DNA from: Gnetum montanum
Lineage: Eukaryota > Streptophyta > Gnetopsida > Gnetales > Gnetaceae
Direction: 5' to 3'
Length of the DNA: 64,000 nt
Assembly: GCA_015680685.1 (NCBI GenBank)
Contig: MNCI01003549.1
Span: 211,870-275,869, forward strand
Shown: positions 33,919 to 46,457 of the stretch, piece by piece
Layout of the letters: each line of letters opens with the position of its first letter
Position numbering within the stretch: the first letter of the stretch is position 1
Translations under genes and position numbers: made by a program
Notes under the pieces: generated by a model
Database searches by the model: none
The model's input: only the letters and a program-made list of their open reading frames with translations
Told to the model about the DNA's origin: nothing

Positions 33919-35417
33919 TATACTGAACTAAATCATCGGTTTAAGGCTGGAAGGGAAAACAAACACTGAAAGATCATTGGGCAAACATAGCTGACCCTGC
34001 CTTCGCTTGAGGGCAAGCTAGAAAACAAAAGGAAGGCAGAGTGTCTCGGATGGTCTGCACGCAAATCAACCAGAACTTCCTTGAGCATAAACTATGACTT
34101 GCGTTGGGGTTATCATAACTGATGTTTTAAAATGTAAACAATGCGCATGCAATGTAAACAGAAATGTATACAAAACTGGTATTATAAACAAAATGTAAAC
34201 TGAATGTAAAACAACGCAAACAATATAATGGCTAGAAAAATGATCTATATTGTATTTCTTAGAAAATATGTGCACCGGTCAAAGTGTAGCTATGCGTGTG
34301 GATGGTAGGTCAAGCGCCAAGCCCTAGGATGATGTGATGTGTTTCAGAAGTGCTTGGATGTTAGGAGTCAAGTGTGCCCAAGCGTCTAAGGATTACTAGT
34401 CTAAGTTTCCTAAGCCGTCAACCTTCAAAATTGCCAACCCCACTTAGGTAAATTGATAGGGTATTTATAAGGTTTGGCTAGGTTTGGGCATGGAATTCAT
34501 GGATGGAATCAATGGCTAAGAGATGAGAAGAAAATGGATCATGTGACATTTGTCCAATGGATAGCTACATATGAGTTGGACATGTGTAGGTAGGCTATGT
34601 TTTTGACTAGGTGCATTGTATCTTACAATGTGTATGAACAGGATAGTGTACAACAAGAAGATTTGATCCCGACTCACTTGACCATGGATCAACTACTGTA
34701 GGATGTCGATTCAAGTGGTTTTGTGACCAATTGAGGTGTTTCTATTTTTCCAGAGCTTCCAGCATGAGTTTATTTGGTCTAGGCATGTCCTCAGCATGCG
34801 TTTGGCATGCTTTGGTCTAGGCATGATTAGTACTCACACTGCACTCATGCTGCCAACATGTGCTCAATGTGACCTCAGCATGAGTGACTTGAAAATGATA
34901 CATTTCACACCAAATTTTGATTTTTGAAGCCTATTCCTTATGTTCAGTAGCTTCCTGACTATTTCTAACCCTAAGAGTAATCTGTAAGTCAAAAAAATGA
35001 GCTTGTATGTGCCTTGTTTTAGACCACTTTTGGTAGCTCACGCTGGACTCACGCTACCAGCGTGAGTGAGTGAAACTTGTAATTTTGGACTTGAAATCTA
35101 GGATTCTAGAGGTTGGGACTAGAGGTTGTTCAAAATTAACCCTAAGGATGAGTTGCACCTTGTAAGTTGGATCATTTTGACTCAGTTTTGAGGCTTCCAG
35201 AGTTGGTCACGCTGGACTCACGTTGCCAGCATGAGTGCAACATGAGTGAGAAAATTTGCACAATTTCTAGAGTGAGTTTCCAAGGAAAGCTAGCATGAGT
35301 GCCTAGGACAAGCCAATGTGAGTGGCCAGGACAAGCTAGCATGAGTGCCTAGGACAAGCTAGCCTGAGTTGTTCTCATTTCAAAGTGTTAGGCCAAAATT
35401 AGTGGTGTTGTGTTTCA
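33919..35417 (-). repeat. 5' LTR of E2
   Basis: It matches 8045-9513. The minus-strand TATA box is at 34462-34469. It is followed externally by target duplication CCTTG (35418-35422) and internally by the PBS. Confidence 0.9.
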
Positions 35418-35422
35418 CCTTG
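35418..35422. repeat. Right target-site duplication of E2 (CCTTG)
   Basis: Exact match of 8040-8044. Confidence 0.85.
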
Positions 35423-36921
35423 CAAGCAAGGTGGGGCAGGGCATTGCAATTCTAGAATGAAGTTCACATTGTCAAGAAAAAGCCTCTAGAAAATTTGCAA
35501 CGTTACCACCCTTGGAATTTTGCTAATCCTTTAGAGATACCCTTAGACATTTTGCTAACCTTCTAGAGCTATCGCCACCATCATCAGTAGTACCACCCTT
35601 AGGCCATGTCAACAACATTACTAGCCTTGGGTATTTCTTAATTAGTTGAATCTCTCACTATTAGCACCATCCACTAGAGTCCTACTAGTACTGTGGCCAA
35701 ACCATAACATTTTCATCCACTAGCCCTCATGATTACCTAGGTTTGGAAGTGCATATAGTAGCTTGACTTCTGGCCATTTTGCCAAGCTTCCAAGTCCTTG
35801 TCCTTGGTATGGAATCTTGAGCACCTACACTTCCATCACCCTCAGCAATCCCGTTGGCCTCATTGGGGTTCTCACTTTTGATGTGGCTACTAGAGCTTTT
35901 GTAACTTTATGGGTCCAGTACCTACACTAGCCTTCTTGCTTTGGCACTACAAGCTCTTACAACTAGTCTAGCACTCACGACACTTGTAGCACCCTCGTAA
36001 CTAGTAGTTTGCTCTTATCTCACCTGTTGTGTGGTTGTTTTCTTGTCTTCTCTAAATTATTTTTGTGTGATGAAGCCTCAAAGGTGCTCATTCAAAGATG
36101 TATTTCATCATAGCAAAAATTCATCACATTACTCGAATGTGCTTGGTTGGACTCACCAAGCCACTCGAGAGTGCACATCCCTATTATCCCACCATAACCT
36201 ACTTGCATTTACCCCTTTACCTTGCATTTTTCCACCTTCCCTACTAGCTTCTTCAATGTACATGGCACCCTTTCTTTAGTCGACTGTAGAACCCATGACA
36301 AATGTAATGCAACTCATCCCATGGGAAACCTCTATGGGCTAGTCAAAGCCCAAGTAGATTTAACGTAACTCATGTAGGGGGGGAAACACCTACCCTACAA
36401 ATGTGACACGAGTGCCTCTAAGCAAAGCCCATCGAGCTTCATGTAGTCCACTTGATGATAAGCATCTTGTAGCTAGCATTTCAAAAAAAAAGAAGGGGGA
36501 AAGAAGGGTTAAAACATATCTCCATGAAAAATCTAGCAAAGCTACAATTTAGCAACTAGTCTAACCCTAAATTTGCATTGTCCTTCTCATAAGTACTTCT
36601 ACGAGAGGCAAACATGTTAGGGGTAAGTCATTCTAGTGCTATGGATGATGGCTCTCTCACAAGTACTCTAATAAGAGGCCATCATCTTAGCAACAATCCA
36701 CCCTGGCAATGATCATGTTTAGCTACACTAACTTCACATCTTCCAACATGATACATCATTTACATCTCATGCCTCCTTTGCTATCCCAAACCAATTCCTA
36801 CATCCATCACCTATAGCATACCATTACTTTTAGCACTATTAATCCTGGAAAAGCACCATTTAACTAGGTACCAATGAGTGATGTTGGTGTCACACCTGCT
36901 ATGCTATTTCAAGTTCTTTAT
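35423..36921 (+). other. 3' tail of E3, continued after E2
   Basis: It continues the E3 tail broken at 8044. No protein domain was recognised. The part around 36540-36720 ('caactagtctaaccctaaat', 'tctcataagtacttct') matches the E4 tail at 57790-57960, showing that both come from the same element family. Confidence 0.65.
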
Positions 36922-36968
36922 CAGCATCTCTCGGGCCACTCTTCCAAAAATCGACCAAGAGGGGCCAA
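36922..36968 (+). other. Polypurine tract with upstream hairpin, E3
   Basis: GACCAAGAGGGGCCAA abuts LTR start TGAAACACC at 36969. The upstream arm is eroded (AGCATCTCTCGGGCCACTCTTCC...) but aligns with the intact hairpin at 58121-58180. Confidence 0.7.
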
Positions 36969-39128
36969 TGAAACACCACCAAATTTGGGCAACAACACCT
37001 CAATAACAAATTTGTCTAAGTGTCAACATGAGGTAAATTTTTTTCAAGTTTTTGGCCCATGCTTTCATTGCTAGGGTTATGCTTCAAAGTGTAGTCAGCA
37101 TAGCATGCAGCACAAAGCTAGATTTGCATAATTTTCTTAGTGCTAGTAATAGTTGTAAAAAAATTTTAAGTATTGTGCTATGCTCCTTTCTCCTTGCTAC
37201 ACTCTAGAGCATAGCCAACGTAGCATACACTTCAGTGACCAATTTTTCCTAAGTGTCAAGCTAGAAGCTATCAAGCTAGCTCAACATGAAAAGAGACATT
37301 CTGGTAGATTTTCTAACCCTTAAAGCTACCCCTCCTACTACACTCCATAGCATAGCCAAGATGAAGATTGCAAGTTCTGCTAATTTTTCTAAGTGCCAAT
37401 GTTACACTCTCACTTATCTTGCTATGCTCCAGAGGGTAGCTAGCATAGCTAGCACTAGATCTGAATTTTTGCAAAATTTACCTAACTATTGGATTACACT
37501 ATAGAATGTAGCTAGTGTAGAAATGTAGGGAAACCTCATAAAGCTTCTAAAGCTTAGCACCAACCTTCATCTTGGCTCCAACACTGCTCCAGCAAGCAAA
37601 ATCAACAATTTAAATTTCTTTTGCACCCCCCCCCCATTTGTCCCTAATTGTACCTATGCCTAGTCCCACTCAAAATATGGGAGAGTGTAGCCCCAGAGCA
37701 TAGCCTTCCAATTGCATTTTTTTGCACTATTTGTAGGTACATTGTGGTCTCTTTAGCCCTATAACATGCAACTTGGTAGTGTAGTCATAATTTGGTAGTC
37801 TCTAGGGTCCATTGGAGCACACCAAAGCATAGCATCATTTTGATCCAATGGGAGCGTAACTGGGGTTAGCATAGCCTCAACTACCCCCTTTGCTATGTGG
37901 TGCCCAATCCGCAATTCACATCAACCCTAACCCTATAAATACCCCTATGTTTCACATTTTAGTGGTTGACATTTTTTAAGCATTTGGTGAGCACTTGCAC
38001 TTAGTAGCTGGAATTTTGGCATTGGTAGCCTAGCATCCAAACACCCTTGGCACCTTGATAAAACCTTGGGATGCTACCTTTGCACACCACAACACATGAT
38101 AGCCTATAGGACACCACGGTAGTCAACTCTGTAGTCTTAGACTTCATGGCAAACATCAATTTCATAGCTTGAACACCCCTGAGACTATGACTATGCTACC
38201 TACTATGCCCATTTGTACACCATGTACCTCCTCATCTCTCCCTTCCAATTGCTACACTCCCCCATTTGGGGTGGTGTCATTCTTTCTTTCTCAAACTCAT
38301 TGGCACTTTTTAGGCATTTTCTTTAGTACTTAACATCACACTTGCATTTTTTTGCTATTTTGCACACATTTGCATGTTTGCACCATTATTTTCGCATTGG
38401 AAAACCCTACTATGCTTTGGATTATTCAGTCCTAATACCATTGAAAATACCATGCAAACCCTAGCACCTATTTGTTGAAACATTTCATAAGTCCCAATTT
38501 GATCGACAAGATCATCCCAGGTGCTCTACCTTCATTATTCCCCTCCAGCGATGACCCTTTGGACAAGGGCAAGGTTAGGACTATCCCATGGCTACAAACC
38601 CCTTAGCGTGATCATTCCAACCACTCACATTTTTTATCGCTACACCACTAGGTACAAACTTCATAATGGATGTTAGTCTTTGTAGTGCAGACACCTCGAG
38701 ACTATGACTACACTGCCTACTATGCTTATTCGTACATTGCATGCCTCCTCACCTTTCTTGCAGTTAACTATGTGCTCCATGTTTAGGGTCGTGCCATTTT
38801 CTCTCTCACTCTTCCCCTATGCATTTTTGAAATTTTTATCTACATTCTAGCATTTTACTTGTATTTCTCTCTATTTTCACATGTAACCATGCATTAACAC
38901 CTCTATTTTCGATGGAAACCCTTAACTATGCTCACCACCATTAACACCACTTCGCACTCAACATTGTGATGGTATTGCATTCCATAAGTCCCTATTAGAT
39001 TAATAAGATTGTTTTGGGCACCTCATCTATGCCTCCAACAAGCCCTCATGTGGATACAAGGTCAAAGCTGTGTGCCCATGAACCCCTCGATGTTCCCATT
39101 CTAACTATCGACATTTTCAGTTGCTATA
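36969..39128 (+). repeat. LTR shared by E3 (3') and E4 (5')
   Basis: A PPT precedes it and a PBS follows it, so it serves as the 3' LTR of E3 and the 5' LTR of E4. The TATA box is at 37934-37941. It is about 530 bp longer than the E4 3' LTR (58181-59811). The excess is a diverged direct duplication of the segment with 'agactatgactatgctacctactatgc' (from about 38180 and again from about 38690). The upstream half carries 'agcatagccagcgtagc' motifs. Confidence 0.82.
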
Positions 39129-39134
39129 GTTTTC

Positions 39135-39152
39135 TAGTGCTAGAAAGAGGGT
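39135..39152 (+). other. Primer binding site of E4
   Basis: TAGTGCTAGAAAGAGGGT, 6 nt after the LTR end at 39128, matching the E1 site with C/T and G/A changes. Confidence 0.68.
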
Positions 39153-39699
39153 CAATTCCATTTCCTTCTATAGCCTTCATTAGTTGTTGTCTCACATGCT
39201 CTCTCCACCACCATTGCTAGCTCCAAGCTAGTGTGGATCCAAAACCCCTATGGACCTACCACATGTAGAGCTGGATCTTAGGCCAACATAGGCATTTTCT
39301 ACAAGCTAGTTGGTGTAGATTGGACCCCATCATTGGTTCCATTGTAACCCCATGTGTTGATGCAAAAGCTTACATATTATACTTAGTCAAATTCTAGGTA
39401 CTCAGTATAGCGTAGTTGGCTCTTAGCATAGAGAGCGTAGTCCCAAAGTTAGCCAATTTTTTTTAATTTCATACTTATCCATTTTTCATAGTTTTTACAC
39501 TTAGCCATTTTTTTGTCATTTTTAGAGTTAGCTATTTGTTCTTCCTATTAAAATTAGTAGCCTTTGCATTTTTCCTTTGTATCATCAACCCTAATCAAAA
39601 TTTGACCTTTTTTCCAAGCACACTTGTGGTCATACCCACCCAACAGGAAAACTAGGTTGACCACATCACTAGTCCTACCATGGAAGAGCAAAGGCAATC

Positions 39700-39984
39700 C
39701 CTTAGGATGCACAACCTACCTTCTAAGTACACAACATTGAATGATAATCAATATAACTTCATTTACACAAAGCTTCAGGTAGGCCTATTGTAGACTGCCA
39801 AGACATGGAGGCCAAATAAAGTTACTAGCTCATACACAGAAACAGATGGTAGTACTTACCCTCCATTGTCAACTTCATTTCAATCACCAAGCCCTATTGG
39901 TGGATGCTCATCTAGCTCATCCAAATGAATGAGCATGAGCTAGGGATAGACTATGAGGAGCCCCTACAAGAAGAGCAAGATGAG
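39700..39984 (+). pseudogene. gag of E4, N-terminal part
   Basis: This reads DNQYNFIYTKLQ followed by a region ending IDYEEPLQEEQDE, parallel to KQYNFMYVKIQANLP in E2 and HYIFLCAKVQANLPLD in E1. It is interrupted at 39984 by the solo LTR and resumes at 41608 in the frame FEVRSKHEDSFHTFFQ. It contains in-frame stops. Confidence 0.7.
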
Positions 39985-41602
39985 TGAAACACAACTAATT
40001 GTGGGCTTCAGCACTTTAACTACAAATTTATGTAAGTTTCAAAACTTGATAGTTTTTTTCTAAGTGTTGGTGCTACACTCCCCAACATAGCCAGCGTAGC
40101 ATGCATCAAAGCCTATTTTTCTAGAGTTTCTAAGTGTCAATAGCAGTTGCATGAAATTTTTTTCTAAGTGTTCTACTATGCTCTCACTCTGCCTACTACA
40201 CTCCAGAGTGTAGCCAGAGCATAGCTAGCATAACACACACTTCCATGACCAGTTTGCTCAAGTGCTAAGCCAAAAGTTATCAAGATTGATTGGGATGGAC
40301 AAAACAGTTTGGCAAATTTTATATCTCTTGGGTTGTTACACTCTAGAGCGTAGCTAGCATAGCACACATTTTAGTGGCCAATTTTAACTAAGTGTTAACC
40401 AAGAAGTTGTCAAGCTAGCTCAACATGGAAGAGGCATGCAACAAATTTTCTAACGCCTAAGGCTACCCCTCCTACTACGCTCGAAAGTGTAGCTACCATA
40501 GTAAGACCAAGGACTATAACTTTTTACTAGATTCTTCTAAGTGTTCATGCTACATCCTATTCTCAATTAGCATCTCGTGTCACACCCATGCTACACCCTA
40601 CTCTTGAGTAGCATCTCATGTCCCACCCATAACATAGGATGAGTGNCAAGAAGAAAAATGGGTAGGACTATGGAGGAATGAAAGTGAAGATTATCTACTG
40701 GAAGAAGGTATGAAATGAGTCCTCATGCTTCGAACGAACCTCGAACTCATTGTAACGATTGAAAATGTTGGTGGTTGGAACACTGAGAGGTTGGTGGACA
40801 TATAGCCTAACCCCACCTCCATGCGAGGGCCTTGCNTATTTTAGCATCTTGGCACTTAACGCCATTAGCGAATGAGACCTAGAGAACACCACACCGATAG
40901 AGAGGTAGCCTTGCACTACAAAGTACACCATGGTGTCATTGTAGCCCTACATCGCATGGTACACCACAACCCTGTTACAACCCTATAGAACACAACATGG
41001 TACACCACAATGGCCAACCCAACAAGTAAGGTTCATCATAGTGAATGTCAAACTTCATAGCTCAACATCACTAAGACTGTGAATACACTTCCATGATACC
41101 TATTGTACATTATGTACCATCTGAGACCCTTTTGGAGTTAACTACATTCCCATTTGGGTAGTTTTCCATTTCTCTCTTCTATTTCTAGCATGTTATTACA
41201 TTTTTCTGGCATCTTTTCACATGCTTTCACATATTGCCACATTGTACTACGCTTGAGTGGTAATATCTATAGGTTGACACCCTCATTTTGGTTAAAACAC
41301 TTAGCTATTCTTTCCCCCATTCCATGGCTACACTCTACACTTAGCAACACAAAGCACTTCTTTGACACTTAGCACCATTTCACATTGTTTGCACTTGCAT
41401 TTCTGCTAACCATGCCATCTCCCCCTCCCTCCCATTTATACCCACCACCCTAGTTGCAATTGATAAAGTTTCTATTTGATCAACAAGACCATTTAGGATG
41501 CTCTACCTCCATTTCCAGCAAGGCCCTCGCATGGAGGTGGGGTTAGGCTATATGTCCACCAACCTCTCAGTGTTCCAACCACCAACATTTTCAATCGTTA
41601 CA
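39985..41602 (+). repeat. Solo LTR in E4 gag
   Basis: It begins TGAAACACAAC and ends CGTTACA. It is flanked by ATGAG (39980-39984 and 41603-41607), a perfect target duplication. It is related to the E3/E4 LTRs ('tagagcgtagctagcatagcacaca', 'cctcggtgttcca...accaacattttcaatc'). A wrongly placed 189-bp segment (40647-40835) is embedded in it. Confidence 0.85.
40647..40835. other. Inverted assembly duplicate bounded by Ns
   Basis: The exact reverse complement of 41518-41706, with an N at each side (40646, 40836). The copied stretch includes the LTR end, the target duplication and E4 gag, so it cannot belong inside the LTR. Confidence 0.92.
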
Positions 41603-41607
41603 ATGAG

Positions 41608-43770
41608 TTCGAGGTTCGTTCGAAGCATGAGGACTCATTTCATACCTTCTTCCAGTAGATAATCTTCACTTTCATTCCTCCATAGTCCTACCCATTTTTC
41701 TTCTTGGAGATAGTGATAACCTTCGTGTCACCTCCTAGGTCAATGCTTGTGGTGGTAACCCACCAAACCTAGTACACGTGCCAAGACATGGTACCTCCTT
41801 TCAATGTGCCCTTTGTGATGCAGCCACAACTTGTTCAATCGTCTTTGCCAATAACCATCATGCCCACACAACCTTACATGCACACCATGCATCCCTCCTA
41901 GCACCAAATGGCTTAGGCATTGCATGTCATCCCTATTTTGTTGGCACCTTTTGCAATAGCCTAAACAATAGATGTGTGATGAGCCCCAGCCATTGTGCCC
42001 ATGGCATAGCCTACACAGCAAACATCCCGTGTGGTCCCATAACCTATAGCTAGGTTGTGGGCCACAAAACCAGCACAGTGGGTAGCACAACTAATGTAAC
42101 CCACCACAACATTCTTAAGCTTGGATCAAACATTCTAGCTCATACAAACCCTAACAAAGGAGGTTAAGCAACTCAAGGCTATATCCTCTAAAATGGTTCA
42201 TGTGATGGACTTCTACGAGGAAAATCTAATCAGTTCTATTGTTCCACCACTAATACTACCTACTAGTGTTCCACTCCCCCAATTCACCAATTACAACAGT
42301 GAAGGAGACTCCAATGGCATGGTCACATGCCATCATATGTGTGTTTTCCATGTCTTTAACTGGTAAGGCACTAAACTAGTACTAAGTGCTATCCAAATCC
42401 TCCATTTCCTCTTTGGAAGATCTCCTAAGCTAGTTCATCACATGCTTCAAGTATAACTTGAAGCTAGAAGTGACTTTGAACTAGCTTATGTAGAGTAAGT
42501 AGGGCCACTTAGAGCCCATGCATAAATTCATGCAATGCTAGAGTGCATCACTTAATAAAATCTGGGAGCTAATTGCTAAAATGCAACTACTGGTAATCTT
42601 CAAGGATGTAGTGAATGACTTTATCAAGTCAAAACTATATCATCTATACCTGCAATCCTTGAGCCAAGCATTTTCTCAAACTAGGAGCATTCAAGATGCA
42701 GTGGAAGCTAGCAAGGACTTGGCCTACATGGCTTACAAGAATCTCCATGCCAAGAAGGATAACGACAAGGGAAAATTAACCACAATTGTGGCAATAGTGG
42801 TCAACAAGGCCAAGCCAAGTAACCCCAAGCCAACGACTAGGCCACCCAAGGCCTTAGCAAACAATAAGGCTTTTAGCCCTAGCACTACGGTAAGCAAAAA
42901 TCCTACATCATTGGTAGCCATGGGGCAAGCTACCTCAAGGTCCAACTTTGAGTGCAAGGATTACTCAAAGTACACCCTGTTGCCCCTAAAACTCTCAGAA
43001 CTCCTTAACCACCTTCTCATGGCTGGATGCATCTACTATAACCAGGTGTCTAAGGATGCTCGTAAGAGACATGATAGATACTACAAGATCCTAAGGAATC
43101 TGATGTCTACTACCCCTAATGAGCCTCTAATCCTTAAGCATTTTAGGCTAGATATGTTATGCCATTACCATTAGCTGCCTAGCCAAAAAACTGACTTTTG
43201 CATGACTTTGCAAGATGACATCTAACATAAGATTGACAAAGGCAAGTTGATCCTTAATGCTACCAATCTAGTTCATCCTCAAAAACAATCAACGAGGGTC
43301 TACAAGGATCCTCTAAACATGACTTATGTAGGGTACCATCAATGCTATTAGTAGTGATGAAAACCTAGAGCCAGCATAGTGACCATTCATGGTCTATGTT
43401 TCCTATGGAAATGTTGGAACCTCCTCATCCTCCATAAGTTCAAGGTTTCCTTTTCTTGTCAGAGTGTAAACTTAGGCACCCACAATACCCTTTATGGTTA
43501 GGGTCCCATAGCATGTTGCAACAATGACTATCTAGTCACTCTTTGTTAGTAGGATGCTGCAACATGTGGACTCCTCACCTATCCAAAGTTTAGTGCTAGG
43601 CCACACATTAGTCCTTACTCATCCAAGGGACCATCCTACAAGTAATGCTAGTAGAACATCTAAGTGGAATCCAAGGAGACCTAATGAGCACATTGTTAAT
43701 AAGATGCTTAGGCAACAACAGGAGCATAAAGTTCCAAGCCACCACAAGAAACTAACAATTAAGCATTGAG
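41608..43770 (+). pseudogene. gag of E4, main part
   Basis: After a Pro/Gln/Thr-rich linker (41720-42110), the core reads VHVMDFYEENLISSIVPP and FTNYNSEGDSNG near 42200-42310. FIKSKLYHLYLQSLSQAF is near 42620-42670. A Lys-rich stretch follows, then RKRHDRYYKILRNLMSTTPN and a knuckle remnant LCHYH near 43155. The open stretch 42581-43174 is the longest preserved piece. The order is the same as in E1 gag. Several stops are present. Confidence 0.8.
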
Positions 43771-43799
43771 GCTCCCAAGTAAACAAGGCAAGCCAAGCC

Positions 43800-44735
43800 T
43801 AAGTCTCCCCCATAAGAGATTCATCTCCTGGGCCACATGGAGGAGATGAAGGCCAAAAAAATGGTCAACAACAAGGATTTCATAGACACATTAGCTTAAG
43901 TGAAGTAAGATTTAAAGGAAACTAGCACCATGCTGAGCCTGTATGACCTGATCATGACCTCCTCTACCCATCAGGAAGCATTAGTCTACATGTTGACCTC
44001 CATTCCAATTATGAAGGACATCTTAGTAGATGAATAATCCATCCATGCTATGATGTTTCCTACTATGCCATAGGAATAGAGCTCAACACCCCTCATGTTC
44101 TACTATGAGGCAATCAAGGCTGACCTTGAGAAGGGTCAGTCATCATCGTGCCTATGTTTATCACCATCTACGTAGTGCGATGCAAAATCTGAAGGGTGCA
44201 TGTTGATGATGGAGTAGCAACAGACATCATCCCATACACCATCGTTGATAAAATAGGTCTTGTAAATAAGATCAAATCCATAAAAATAATGTGCATGAAG
44301 TCCTTAAATGGATTGCACATTGTTGTTAGGGGAACTATCATGATAGCCTTCGTGGTAGGGGAACAATTCCCCACCACTACAAAGTTCATCATCATCTAGG
44401 AGATGTTGAGATTTATCTTAATCTTGGGTAGGCCCTAACTAGCCCAACTATGGATTGTCTCTTCTCCTATTCATGAGGAAATCCACCTTCCATATGAAGA
44501 TGCTAAGGTTGTCATTTATAGTGAAAATGCAGTCCCTTTGGCCATTGACAACATAAACACAAAATAAGGGTTAGAGGTGGAGTTCCCTAACAACGTGCCT
44601 CCTGTAGAGGAAAATGGCAAAACACACAAGGCTAGTGCACCCAAGCAAGGAAAGGAAATAGAAGACCTCCCATAGGATGCTTCATGGGATGAATTGCCCT
44701 TTAACATAGTGAACAAAGGTAAAGGCGAATAATGC
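43800..44735 (+). pseudogene. Aspartic protease region of E4
   Basis: This contains the SLYDLIMTSSTHQEALVYML block near 43940-44000, the active-site strand HVDDGVATDIIPYTIVDKIG (about 44200-44260), FIII.EMLRFILILGRP and IVSSPIHEEIHLPYEDAKVV. The active-site triplet is DDG, as in E1 and E5. A Glu/Lys-rich tail follows. Stops are present. Confidence 0.78.
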
Positions 44736-45059
44736 ATCATACAATCTAGGCCCTACACACCTCCTAATCCACACTAGATTAGGAAGCAATTGCGTGACTA
44801 AGGTAACCCCTCAGTTCAATGCATGTTAGGTGCCTACTTACCCTTCATGTAGCATATATCTTTCCTACATGCACTTGTTTGCACATTTACATTTTACTTG
44901 GTTGTTTGCATTTTCCACTATTTACTTTGTCACACATTAGTTTTCTTAGTTTGTGCATTTTTGCTTAGTTTATGCATCTACTTGTTTAGTTTACTCTTTA
45001 GCAATTATTAGCCTATGCATAAAAAAAATTAAAAAACATAAAGATCTTAAAAACTATAA

Positions 45060-45445
45060 CTACAAAAAAACATGACCCAAAAAGGCCTTAAACTAGAACT
45101 TGGCCTTCCATGGCCTTAAACTAGCATCCATTAGCTAAAAAGGCCTTAAACTAGTGCATGGCCCACCATGACCTTAAACTAGCATCTATAGCCTGAAATG
45201 GCCTAAAACTATCACCATGGCCCACCATGGCCTTAAAATGGAAACATGGGACCTGAAATGGACTAAAACTAGCACTTTTAATCTTCACTCATGACCTAAA
45301 ATGATCCTAAACTAGCAATGATGTGGCCTACCATGGCCTTAAAGTAGCAACTTGTGACCTAAAATGGCATAAAACTAGCAATCATCACTTGGTTTGAAAT
45401 GGCCTTAAACTAGCAATGGCCCTTTTGCTAGGGCCCTAAATTGGC
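45060..45445 (+). repeat. 'aatggccttaaactagcaa' array after E4 protease
   Basis: About fourteen copies of a 22-35 bp unit ('ggcccaccatggccttaaactagcat'). It occupies the same place as 18740-18965 in E1, directly before the antisense gene. Confidence 0.82.
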
Positions 45446-45844
45446 ATGAGGCTCGCAATGTCCTAGTCACATGTCATTGCACAATCATATCATGATGTAA
45501 TCATAACTTAGCACATCCATCCATTGTAATATTAGCATATTAAAATGTATAGAAAATAGTCAAAAAGGTTACACACTCCATATACCAAATGCATCCATTA
45601 TATCTCACATCAATAATAGTACACATCAGCATCAACACCATGTAGCAAAAAATATACAAAAATGCAAAAATGCCCAATAGTAAGACTACATCAAAACATG
45701 CTCAACCAGTGGTAGTAGGTGGAGGTGGAGGTGGAGGTGCTTCTTCCTTCACTGTTCCGTTGGGGCCTACAACATTGCCTGATCCCTACTACCACAAAAA
45801 AGCAAGAAAACAAACTGAGGCTATGACTAGACTTCATAGCTATG
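45446..45844. other. Spacer with (GGTGGA)n before E5
   Basis: A/T-rich sequence with no gene recognised; a short GGTGGAGGTGGAGG run is at 45717-45738. It ends where the truncated E5 LTR begins. Confidence 0.5.
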
Positions 45845-46149
45845 GTGTATCATGCGATGTTCTATAGGGCTATAATGGGGCTACAGTGTAGCATGTGGTG
45901 TAGCTGTGCTTCTCTATTGGTGTAATGTGCTCTGGATCTCGTTTTTCCATAGTGCTTAAGTGCTAAGATGCCAAAGTGCCAAAATGAAAAATGAAAGTGC
46001 CAACTACCTTATTGGTGAAAAATGAAAGCCAACCCCCTTTTTTCCTTTTTTTCTCCCCCTTTAAACATTAGGGCGTAGGGGTATTTATAGGGCTAGGGCT
46101 AATCCAAAATGTAGATCAAGTGCCATGTCGCAGTGTAGGAAACATCTCA

Positions 46150-46457
46150 TGTTACGTGCGAGACATGGAACACTGGCTACTATGCTTATCTCGTGTTACG
46201 TGTGGGACACGAGACTCTGGTTGCTACACTTATTCCATGTTACATGTGGGACATGGAACGTTGGCTACTACACTCGTCCCGTGTTACATGTGGGACACAG
46301 GATGCTAGCTACTACACTTGTCTCATGTTATGTGTGGGAAATAAGACTCTGCCTGCTATAGTTGTTCCATGTTACGTGTTAGACATCAGATGCTGGCTAC
46401 TACACTTGTCCCGGGTTATGCATGGGAAATAGGACGTTGGCTACTAGGCTCGTCCCA
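46150..46457. repeat. 44-bp tandem repeat, 7 copies, E5 3' LTR
   Basis: The unit has 'tgttacgtgtgggacatggg', then 'actctggctactacacttgtccca'. A period of 44 is not a multiple of 3, so the overlapping MLRVGHGT-like ORFs are not genes. It is matched by 53269-53576 in the 5' LTR. Confidence 0.88.

Larger units (their letters stand above)
8045..35417 (-). mobile_element. E2: non-autonomous gag-protease LTR element (split by E1)
   Basis: This is a minus-strand element with LTRs at 33919-35417 (5') and 8045-9513 (3') and an exact 5-bp target duplication. Its own internal DNA is 30947-33918 plus 9514-12260, about 5.7 kb, because the 18.7-kb element E1 is inserted after 12260. It has a PBS-like site, gag, protease, a non-coding tail and a PPT. 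No reverse transcriptase, RNase H or integrase segment is present, so it would have depended on proteins from a partner element. E5 has the same organisation. It sits in the tail of E3. Confidence 0.85.

Noticed and set aside
46120-46432. Overlapping ORFs with MLRVGHGT-like repeats
   Set aside because: They are translations of the 44-bp LTR tandem repeat in three frames; the same occurs at 53244-53707.
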